Origin: UBA5734 sp964499985
GTDB lineage: Bacteria; Bacillota; Clostridia; Saccharofermentanales; UBA5734
Direction of reading: 5' to 3'
NCBI GenBank assembly: GCA_964499985.1
Contig: CAZCMX010000042.1
Span: 1 to 18,178 of the forward strand
Length of the DNA stretch: 18,178 nucleotides
Both the position numbers and the translations under genes were made by a program. Shown piece by piece: positions 1 through 5,494 of this stretch (positions within the stretch are counted from its first letter, which is position 1; every line of letters starts with the position of its first letter). Below the pieces are notes generated by a model. It did not search any database. It worked only from the letters and a program-made list of their open reading frames with translations, and was not told the origin of the DNA.

Positions 1-51
1 CGGCTGTAGGCTTTGGCGTCACAGAACCACGACGTGTCTGAAAGTAAAGGG
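1..51. other. Left-edge sequence without a recognisable gene
   Basis: The first 51 bases precede the tandem repeats. I see no coding signal, promoter or RNA structure here. Whether it belongs to an upstream gene cannot be judged because the window begins here. Confidence 0.4.
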
Positions 52-225
52 TGGCCCCAGATCGTGCAACTTCCGCCCCGGGAGCCACCCTTCGCGCCAC
101 CCCTGGCCCCAGATCGTGCAACTTCCGCCCCGGGTGCCACCCTTCGCGCCACCCCTGGCCCCAGATCGTGCAACTTCCGCCCCGGGTGCCACCCTTCGCG
201 CCACCCCTGGCCCCGATTCATGCAA
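52..225. repeat. 52-bp GC-rich tandem repeat, three copies plus a decayed partial copy
   Basis: Three head-to-tail units start at 52, 104 and 156, an exact period of 52 bases. They are almost identical: the first has GGGAGCC where the others have GGGTGCC. From 208 a fourth unit begins with TGGCCCC but soon diverges, keeping only scattered matches such as TGCAA. Each unit contains GCCACCC twice, 12 bases apart. The units are directly adjacent with no unique spacers, so this is a minisatellite-like array and not a CRISPR. It lies just upstream of the acyl-CoA synthetase promoter. Reading frames that cross it on both strands simply translate the repeat and are unlikely to be genes. Confidence 0.93.
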
Positions 226-249
226 TCTGCCGCAATCGGAGGGTATTTA

Positions 250-278
250 TTGCCAATCTCTCGATGTTTTGCTATGAT
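250..278 (+). promoter_or_regulatory. Strong sigma-A-type promoter with extended -10
   Basis: TTGCCA (250-255) is followed after exactly 17 bases by TATGAT (273-278), and TGC directly before the -10 gives an extended -10. Each hexamer matches the consensus at five of six positions. Transcription would start near 285 and drive the acyl-CoA synthetase gene, leaving a leader of about 80 bases. Confidence 0.75.
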
Positions 279-285
279 GGTAAAA

Positions 286-302
286 ACTTTGACTATCAAA
301 GT
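286..302. promoter_or_regulatory. Perfect 17-bp palindrome at the transcription start, candidate operator
   Basis: ACTTTGA-CTA-TCAAAGT is a perfect inverted repeat of 7-bp arms around a 3-bp centre. It begins about one base after the predicted start of transcription, where a bound repressor would block RNA polymerase. It is too short and AT-rich to be a terminator and has no T-run. The regulator is unknown. A fatty-acid-responsive TetR-type repressor would fit the gene downstream, but that is inference. Confidence 0.5.
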
Positions 303-367
303 ATCGTCTGGTGCGGTTGCTGGATGCAAGACGTGGCGAACTTAAAGTCGAGCAGGAGGAACCTGAC

Positions 368-2173
368 ATGCAAACTGTGATTGGCAAAACTTATTATCAA
401 GTCCCTCGTTTCGAAACGGTTCGTGACCTGATCCGCTACACCGTGGAACAGTATGGCGATACTCCGGCCTACCGTTACCATGAGAAACCCGGCGGTCCGG
501 ATGTGGTGCGGACTTATCGTGAATTCAGCCAGGCTATCGATGAAATGGGCACGGGCCTCCTGGCCCTCGGCTTTTCAGGCCAGCATCTGGTGGTTGTCGG
601 TGACAACTGCTATGAATGGGCTGTGGCCAATACCGCCATCGTCAATGGGGTTGGCATCACGGTGCCACTCGACAAGCAGCTGCCGGTTTCCGAGGTGATC
701 AACCTGACCCAGCGGGGCAAGGCGGTTGCGTTCATTTACCATCCCAAGCACCATGAAATTGCCAAGGCTGTGGCTGCCGAAGTGCCACAGGTCCGCAGCC
801 TGATTTGCATGAAGTCTGGCGTGATTGAGCCAGAACTGGCCCAGGCCGATCGCCGTTTCACGGATATGGACCAGGTTCGGGCTACCGGACGCGCAGCACT
901 GGCCGCCGGGGACCGTTCATTTGTCGAGGCAGTCATCGATCCAGAAAAAATGTCATCCCTGCTGTTCACCTCCGGCACGACGGCGATGTCCAAGGGCGTC
1001 ATGCTCTGCCATCGCAACATTACGCATAATGTTTTCGCGGTCATGTCCACCATCAAGCTTGAAGCGGGCCAGCGAGCCTTATCGGTCTTGCCCCTGCACC
1101 ATACCTTTGAAAATACCGTCGGCATGTACATGATGCTCGGCTTTGGCATCAACATCTGTTTCACGGATGGGCTGCGCTACCTGGTCGACAATATGAAGGA
1201 ATGGAAAATCAATATCATCCTGGCGGTGCCGCTCCTGTTTGAAAACATCTACCACGCCGTGCAGAAGAAGCTCGCCAAATCCGGCAAGCTGGCTTTGGTC
1301 AACAAGCTGCGGGTGGTCACCCGGGTTTTGCGCAAACTGGGCATCGATGTCCGGCGCAAATTGTTCCACCAGATCCACGAAGGGGTTGGCGGCGGCCTGT
1401 CGCTATGTGTCAGTGGTGCCGCGGCCATCGACAAGGAGATCACCGCCTTTTTCAATGATATTGGTATCGAATTCTGGGCAGGCTATGGCCTGACTGAAAC
1501 CTCGCCGGTTATTTCCTGCAATAACTATTTCGTCAATGTCTTTGGCAGTGTGGGTCATCCCTTGGCGACGATTGAGGTCGGCATCGATGCTGAAAGTGAA
1601 GAGCCTGGTGCGATCGGTGAGATCCTTTCGAGAAGCCCCAGCAATATGCTGGGCTATTATGAAAATCCGGAAGCAACCGCTGAGGTCGTCACCGCAGATG
1701 GCTGGATCCGCACGGGTGATATCGGTTACCTCGGCAAGCGTGGCTGCATTTTCATCACCGGCCGGAAAAAATCGATGATTGTGCTGCCAAATGGCAAAAA
1801 GGCTTTTCCGGAGGAGATCGAATTTGTCATCAATCGCATTGCCGGGATCAAGGAATCGATCGTCTGGGGCGATGAACTCAACCGGGATACCGTTGATATC
1901 TGTGCCAAAATCGTGGTCAGCGATGATTTGCTGCCCGAGGGACTGGCTGGAGATCCACAAAAAATCGGCGCCTATCTGGCGGAACAAATCAAATTGGTCA
2001 ACAAAGATATGCCGGTCTACAAGGCCGTCCGCAATTTTGCCTGGACCACCGAGGAGCTGATCAAAACGACGACCCTCAAGGTCAAGCGGCCTGAGGAGAG
2101 CAAGAAAATCAAGGCCTGGCTCGAACAGAACCAGACCACCATGCGCGCTCTGAACGGCCAGCGCATGGGCTGA
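368..2173 (+). CDS. Long-chain fatty-acid--CoA ligase (AMP-binding synthetase)
   Basis: The 601-residue product is a member of the ANL adenylate-forming family, close to long-chain acyl-CoA synthetases, which activate a fatty acid with ATP and load it onto CoA. The P-loop is at residues 198-211 (LLFTSGTTAMSKGV). The YGLTETSP motif is at 373-380, TGD at 449-451, GRKKSMI at 465-471, and a C-terminal lysine motif KTTTLKVKR lies near 566-574. The P-loop departs from the common TSGTTGxPKG by having Ala and Ser in place of Gly and Pro. The ATG at 368 was chosen because AGGAGGA lies at 354-360, 7 bases upstream; a GTG at 311 would add 19 residues without a ribosome site. The gene stands alone with its own promoter. 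A carboxylic-acid substrate other than a long-chain fatty acid is possible. Confidence 0.88.
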   Translation: MQTVIGKTYYQVPRFETVRDLIRYTVEQYGDTPAYRYHEKPGGPDVVRTYREFSQAIDEMGTGLLALGFSGQHLVVVGDNCYEWAVANTAIVNGVGITVPLDKQLPVSEVINLTQRGKAVAFIYHPKHHEIAKAVAAEVPQVRSLICMKSGVIEPELAQADRRFTDMDQVRATGRAALAAGDRSFVEAVIDPEKMSSLLFTSGTTAMSKGVMLCHRNITHNVFAVMSTIKLEAGQRALSVLPLHHTFENTVGMYMMLGFGINICFTDGLRYLVDNMKEWKINIILAVPLLFENIYHAVQKKLAKSGKLALVNKLRVVTRVLRKLGIDVRRKLFHQIHEGVGGGLSLCVSGAAAIDKEITAFFNDIGIEFWAGYGLTETSPVISCNNYFVNVFGSVGHPLATIEVGIDAESEEPGAIGEILSRSPSNMLGYYENPEATAEVVTADGWIRTGDIGYLGKRGCIFITGRKKSMIVLPNGKKAFPEEIEFVINRIAGIKESIVWGDELNRDTVDICAKIVVSDDLLPEGLAGDPQKIGAYLAEQIKLVNKDMPVYKAVRNFAWTTEELIKTTTLKVKRPEESKKIKAWLEQNQTTMRALNGQRMG

Positions 2174-2195
2174 CAAATGCCAAGCATCAATCATC

Positions 2196-2236
2196 AAAAA
2201 GGCACTGCTGACCCGCTTGGGCAGCAGTGCCTTTTT
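2196..2236. terminator. Bidirectional intrinsic terminator
   Basis: A perfect 15-bp inverted repeat (2196-2210 with 2222-2236) has an 11-base loop. It runs from five A's to five T's, so it works in both directions. It lies between the converging acyl-CoA synthetase gene and the lipoate ligase gene. Confidence 0.92.
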
Positions 2237-2254
2237 GCCAATGCCAGGGGCCAG

Positions 2255-2288
2255 GCCAGCTCTGCTGGCAATAGCCAGCGGGGCTGGC
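2255..2288. repeat. Twin hairpins with identical arms
   Basis: Two adjacent hairpins use the same arms: GCCAGC-TCT-GCTGGC (2255-2269) and GCCAGC-GGG-GCTGGC (2274-2288), separated by four bases. They lie between the terminator and the stop codon of the lipoate ligase gene. Their role is unknown; they could protect the 3' end of the mRNA or belong to a dispersed palindromic repeat. Confidence 0.6.
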
Positions 2289-2302
2289 TTTGGCCTTGGC
2301 TA

Positions 2303-3352
2303 TTACCAGCCCTGGCTGGCGACCAGTTCGGCCAGATCCTGGGCCATTTGAGCCCGGCTGACCATAAACCCGCCCGTCATGTCCTGGCTGGCGGCAATCG
2401 CATTGGCCAGAACCGCCGAGCGGAAGGGCAAATTCAGCAAGACATGCTCGAGATGGGCAATCCAGTCACAATCCAGGGCATCGGAATAGAAACGGACCGC
2501 ACTGACATGTCCGTGCTCAACCTTGAATCCCAGGCGGATATGGCCCCAGCCCAGATGCTCATCGAGCTCGGCATCAAAACGCAGGGTTTCCCCGAACCGC
2601 CAGTCCCAGGAGGCGAATTTTTCTTCGAGCTTTTGCAGCAATGGATCTGAGCGATAGTCAGCGTCGGTGGTCCGGATGATGTCTGCCTCGGGCCGGGCTG
2701 TAGCGGGCGAAGGACCAAATGTCTGCAGGAAGACCTCCTGCAGCTGCTCCATCCAGAATTCGACACCGAGCTCCGGCTTGAATGCATTCAGATTCGTGAT
2801 GCGCGAACGGACAGAGGCCACCCCGCGGGCTTGCAGCTTGGCCGGGGCAACCGTCAAATACCGGCCCACCCGTTCGAAAGCAGAGGAGATCAGCAAGGTC
2901 CCATGATGCAAGCCGACCCCATGGTCGATCCGGAAGGCATTGCCGGAGAATTTCAGGCCATCGGCCAGGATATCGTTGCGGCCGGAGCGTTCAGCCGGAA
3001 TATCGGCCCGCCGGACCGTATCGACGATCATCTGGAAATTGCGCCCTATGTCAAAATCAGCCTGGGGCAGCAGAATTGAAAAATTGAGGTTGCCCAGGTC
3101 ATGGAAAACAGCTCCGCCACCGGTGGTCCGGCGAGCCAGGCGCCCTCCCTCAGCCTCGAGCAATTCGGTTTTGCATTCAGCCCAGGCATTCTGGTTGCGG
3201 CCGATGACAACAGTGTTTTCATTCTGCCACAAATAGAGGATGGCTTGGATCGCATCCTTTCTGGCGCCTGCCATTTGCTGCAGCAGGTAGTCTTCCAGGG
3301 CGAGGTTGAAATAAGGATCGTGGGACCGGCTTTTAACGATCAGCGTATTCAT
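2303..3352 (-). CDS. lplA: Lipoate--protein ligase
   Basis: The 349-residue product matches the LplA family, which uses ATP to attach lipoate to lysines of 2-oxoacid dehydrogenase subunits and glycine-cleavage H protein. The start NLALEDYLL is typical. RRTTGGGAVFHDLGNLNFS (75-93) is the lipoyl-AMP-binding loop, and the conserved lysine lies in DGLKFSGNAF (131-140). The part from about residue 250 fits the C-terminal accessory domain of true lipoate ligases, unlike shorter LipM/LipL-type transferases. The ATG at 3352 was chosen because homologous sequence begins there; GGAGG sits 11 bases upstream (3364-3368 on the plus strand). An in-frame start at 3451 would add 33 unrelated residues and overlap the divergent gene. 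No target enzyme genes are nearby, so salvage of free lipoate is the likely role. Confidence 0.92.
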   Translation of the reverse strand: MNTLIVKSRSHDPYFNLALEDYLLQQMAGARKDAIQAILYLWQNENTVVIGRNQNAWAECKTELLEAEGGRLARRTTGGGAVFHDLGNLNFSILLPQADFDIGRNFQMIVDTVRRADIPAERSGRNDILADGLKFSGNAFRIDHGVGLHHGTLLISSAFERVGRYLTVAPAKLQARGVASVRSRITNLNAFKPELGVEFWMEQLQEVFLQTFGPSPATARPEADIIRTTDADYRSDPLLQKLEEKFASWDWRFGETLRFDAELDEHLGWGHIRLGFKVEHGHVSAVRFYSDALDCDWIAHLEHVLLNLPFRSAVLANAIAASQDMTGGFMVSRAQMAQDLAELVASQGW

Positions 3353-3380
3353 GGGTGCGTCATCCTCCACAAGCTTCGTA

Positions 3381-3389
3381 TGATATAAT
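3381..3389 (+). promoter_or_regulatory. Extended -10 promoter element for the small protein/mazG cluster
   Basis: TGATATAAT is a perfect extended -10 (TG-n-TATAAT) with no convincing -35. It lies in the gap between divergent genes. Transcription would start near 3396, only about six bases before the ATG at 3402, so the message would be nearly leaderless. Confidence 0.6.
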
Positions 3390-3401
3390 GCTACCAGCAA
3401 A

Positions 3402-3680
3402 ATGGCGGAGGGCAAACCCATCAAACTCGAAGGCAAGATTTTCCGTGGCAATCTGATGCTGCGTATCCAGGAGGTCGAATTTCACGACCCGAACCTGACC
3501 TTTACCCGCAATCTGGAGAAATGCCTGGTGGATCTTTGCCATGCCCTGGAGGTGCCGATTCCGCTCTGGCTGGAAAAAAACACCCGCGAATTCGCCCGTT
3601 TTCACCAGACCTTGTTTTTTGATGGCCAGTTCACCGAACCGATTGCCTTTGACCGTTTCCAGATCCGCTGGATTGAATGA
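3402..3680 (+). CDS. Small conserved-looking protein upstream of mazG
   Basis: The 92-residue soluble product has no signal peptide, membrane segment or cysteine cluster that suggests a function; I recognise it only as resembling small uncharacterised proteins of Clostridia. A middle segment, LVDLCHALEVPIPLWLEKNT (42-61), and an aromatic C-terminus (FDRFQIRWIE) look well folded. Its stop overlaps an ATG of the next gene, and mazG follows within 11 bases, so the two are co-transcribed. The start is uncertain. The only in-frame ATG before residue 19 is at 3402, but it has almost no leader. The clear GGAGGG site (3407-3412) lies after it, 8 bases before an in-frame ATC at 3420. Function unknown. 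Confidence 0.75.
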   Translation: MAEGKPIKLEGKIFRGNLMLRIQEVEFHDPNLTFTRNLEKCLVDLCHALEVPIPLWLEKNTREFARFHQTLFFDGQFTEPIAFDRFQIRWIE

Positions 3681-3691
3681 GAGGACCCCAC

Positions 3692-4585
3692 ATGGCTTCC
3701 GATACACAATCGCGACCAGGATTTGACCTGGCGTCCGACACGTTTACCGTCAAAGAACACTACTCGGTCGAGGAATTGCGCACGATCATGGCCTTTTTGC
3801 GCAGTGACCAGGGTTGTCCATGGGACAAAGTCCAGACACATGATTCGATCAAGAAGAACCTGCTCGAGGAAGCCTATGAAACGATCGATGCCATCGAAAG
3901 CGGCAATCCTGACCTGATGGCAGATGAACTGGGAGATGTTCTGATGCAGGTCGTTTTCCATGCCCAGATGGCCAGTGAGCAGGCTGTTTTTGATTTTGAC
4001 ACCGTTGTGGCCAAGATCTGCCGCAAGCTGGTTTCGCGCCACACCCATTTGTTTGGCCAGGACCAGGCGGACACGCCGGAGGCGGTGCTCGATACCTGGG
4101 AGAAAAATAAACTCAAAGAGAAAGGCTTTAGCAGCCAATCCCAAGTCCTGGTCGATGTGCCGCGCTCGCTGCCCGCCCTGCAGCGGGCATTCAAGGTCCA
4201 GCAGAAGGCTGCCCAGGTCGGGTTTGACTGGGACAGTCCGGAAGGCCCCAGGGAGAAGATCCTCGAGGAGCTCGACGAAATCCGGGAGATCATCGACCAG
4301 ACCCAGCAGATGCTGCGGCAGGGGACGATCAATGCCGAACAAGCAGGCCGGGCGGTGGCTGCCGAGGTCGGGGACCTGCTGTTTGCCGCGGTCAATTATG
4401 CCCGCCATCTCAAAACCCAGCCGGAAATCGCCCTGACCCAGACGACCGACAAATTCATTCGCCGGTTCACAGAAATGGAGATTCTGGCGGCAGAGGATGG
4501 TAAAGACCTCGATGAGCTGAATCTGAGTGATCTGGATGCCCTGTGGGAAGCAGCCAAGGCAGGAGAAAAGGAGCAAGAAGCATGA
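3692..4585 (+). CDS. mazG: Nucleoside triphosphate pyrophosphohydrolase MazG
   Basis: The 297-residue product is a two-domain MazG, which hydrolyses (d)NTPs to the monophosphate and pyrophosphate and so removes aberrant nucleotides. The first domain has the metal-binding pair EEAYE (59-63) and DELGD (78-82). The second repeats it with EELDE (192-196) and EVGD (225-228). The CPWDK motif at 42-46 and the WEKNK segment near 136-140 are also typical. The ATG at 3692 was chosen because GAGAGGA lies 7 bases upstream; the ATG at 3677 overlaps the stop of the previous gene and lacks a site of its own. The gene overlaps rqcP by four bases (ATGA). The Bacillus counterpart YabN carries an extra N-terminal methyltransferase-like domain that is absent here. 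Confidence 0.93.
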   Translation: MASDTQSRPGFDLASDTFTVKEHYSVEELRTIMAFLRSDQGCPWDKVQTHDSIKKNLLEEAYETIDAIESGNPDLMADELGDVLMQVVFHAQMASEQAVFDFDTVVAKICRKLVSRHTHLFGQDQADTPEAVLDTWEKNKLKEKGFSSQSQVLVDVPRSLPALQRAFKVQQKAAQVGFDWDSPEGPREKILEELDEIREIIDQTQQMLRQGTINAEQAGRAVAAEVGDLLFAAVNYARHLKTQPEIALTQTTDKFIRRFTEMEILAAEDGKDLDELNLSDLDALWEAAKAGEKEQEA

Positions 4586-4845
4586 GGCTCGACAAATATC
4601 TCAAGGTGGCCCGCGTGATCAAACGCCGGACCATCGCCAATGAGGTCAGCGCCGCTGGCCGGGTCAGTGTCAATGGTAAAACAGCCAAGCCCAGTACGGA
4701 TATCAAGCCTGGAGACATCATCGAAATCGCCTTTGGCTCCGGTCTGAGCCGGATCAGAGTCCTGGCCATCCGGGAAACCGTCCGGAAAAACGAAGCCGCT
4801 GAACTGTTTGAAATCCTCGAAGCTGGCGAAGCACTGCAAGAGTAA
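4582..4845 (+). CDS. rqcP: RqcP / S4-domain RNA-binding protein (YabO, Hsp15 family)
   Basis: The 87-residue protein is an S4 RNA-binding domain through most of its length. MRLDKYLKVARVIKRRTIA (1-19) is a near-signature start of the YabO/RqcP family, followed by GRVSVNGKTAKPSTDIKPGD. In Bacillus, RqcP acts with RqcH on obstructed 50S subunits and supports addition of alanine tails to stalled nascent chains. The ATG at 4582 overlaps the mazG stop, with GGAG about 8 bases upstream, so translational coupling is likely. The order mazG-rqcP-divIC matches Bacillus, apart from the missing yabP and yabQ. The partner gene rqcH is not in the window. Confidence 0.92.
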   Translation: MRLDKYLKVARVIKRRTIANEVSAAGRVSVNGKTAKPSTDIKPGDIIEIAFGSGLSRIRVLAIRETVRKNEAAELFEILEAGEALQE

Positions 4846-4866
4846 TCACATCGTAAAATAACCAGC

Positions 4867-4896
4867 TTGCCGGACCACTCGAATAAAAGGTACAAT
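4867..4896 (+). promoter_or_regulatory. Candidate promoter upstream of divIC
   Basis: TTGCCG (4867-4872) and TACAAT (4891-4896) are 18 bases apart, in the 85-base gap between rqcP and divIC. This would give divIC its own transcript in addition to read-through from mazG-rqcP. The -35 match is modest. Confidence 0.5.
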
Positions 4897-4930
4897 TAAT
4901 CTGATTGTTTATGCGGAAAGGATTGTGCAA

Positions 4931-5260
4931 ATGTCCAGAGCCATGGGATATCCATACCCTCGCCGCCACTCTGTGCATGCGGTTGCTGGTCATCGGCTGA
5001 TCGTCCGGATTATTCTGGGCCTGGTTTTTGTCCTGGCGGCAGCATCGGCTGTCGCCATCTATTTCCAGCAAGAGGAACAATTTGCCCGGATAGCGGCCCG
5101 TCGGACCGAGCTGCTGCAGGCCCAGTCGATTGCCGAACGGCGCCATGAGGATCTGCTGGCTTTGAAAAACCAGGTGGACTCAGATGCCTTTATCGAACGG
5201 ATTGCCCGTGAGAAACTCGGCATGGTCCGGCCCAATGAGATCTTGTTTGAAGAACCCTGA
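4931..5260 (+). CDS. divIC: Septum formation initiator family protein (DivIC/FtsB-like)
   Basis: The 109-residue protein has the plan of DivIC/FtsB: a short basic cytoplasmic N-terminus, one membrane segment (about 24-45), a short coiled coil with many Glu, Arg and Gln residues (about 46-80), and a conserved tail IERIAREKLGMVRPNEIL (88-105). These bitopic proteins join FtsL and DivIB/FtsQ in the division complex and help activate septal wall synthesis. The ATG at 4931 has AAAGGA 8 bases upstream; an in-frame GTG at 4925 is too close to that site. Position after mazG-rqcP supports the assignment. The 330-base gene is followed by a terminator. Confidence 0.9.
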   Translation: MSRAMGYPYPRRHSVHAVAGHRLIVRIILGLVFVLAAASAVAIYFQQEEQFARIAARRTELLQAQSIAERRHEDLLALKNQVDSDAFIERIAREKLGMVRPNEILFEEP

Positions 5261-5310
5261 CCGGGCTGGCCACTCGACCGGGGGAGTAAAGACTTAGGAC
5301 AAATAAACAG

Positions 5311-5348
5311 GACAGTTGCTGGTTTTTATACTGGCAACTGTCTTTTTT
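5311..5348 (+). terminator. Intrinsic terminator after divIC
   Basis: A 9-bp stem, GACAGTTGC (5311-5319) with GCAACTGTC (5334-5342), has a 14-base loop and is followed by six T's (5343-5348). It ends the mazG-rqcP-divIC transcript. Confidence 0.9.
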
Positions 5349-5381
5349 AGGATCGTTTTCTGAATGTTTTTGAATCTATTC

Positions 5382-5410
5382 TTGAACGACTGTGTCTAGA
5401 GTGTTAACAT
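5382..5410 (+). promoter_or_regulatory. Promoter of the peptide-binding protein gene
   Basis: TTGAAC (5382-5387) is followed after 17 bases by TAACAT (5405-5410), with TGT just before it as an extended -10. Transcription would start near 5417, giving a leader of about 78 bases before the ATG at 5495. Confidence 0.65.
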
Positions 5411-5494
5411 ATGAGCTAGATTGTGTGGCGCGAGGCTGTTGTTGAACAATTGTCGTCGCGCCATCATCGTCAAAGAACTCAAGGAGGAAGCACC

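Noticed and set aside
52..225. CRISPR array
   Set aside because: The units are contiguous with no unique spacers and there are no cas genes nearby.
13..380. Open frames on both strands crossing the 52-bp repeats
   Set aside because: They translate the repeat, have no ribosome site or family resemblance, and exist because the GC-rich unit lacks stop codons.
3353..3451. 33-residue N-terminal extension of the lipoate ligase
   Set aside because: It has no match to the family, overlaps the divergent gene, and the ATG at 3352 has its own GGAGG site.
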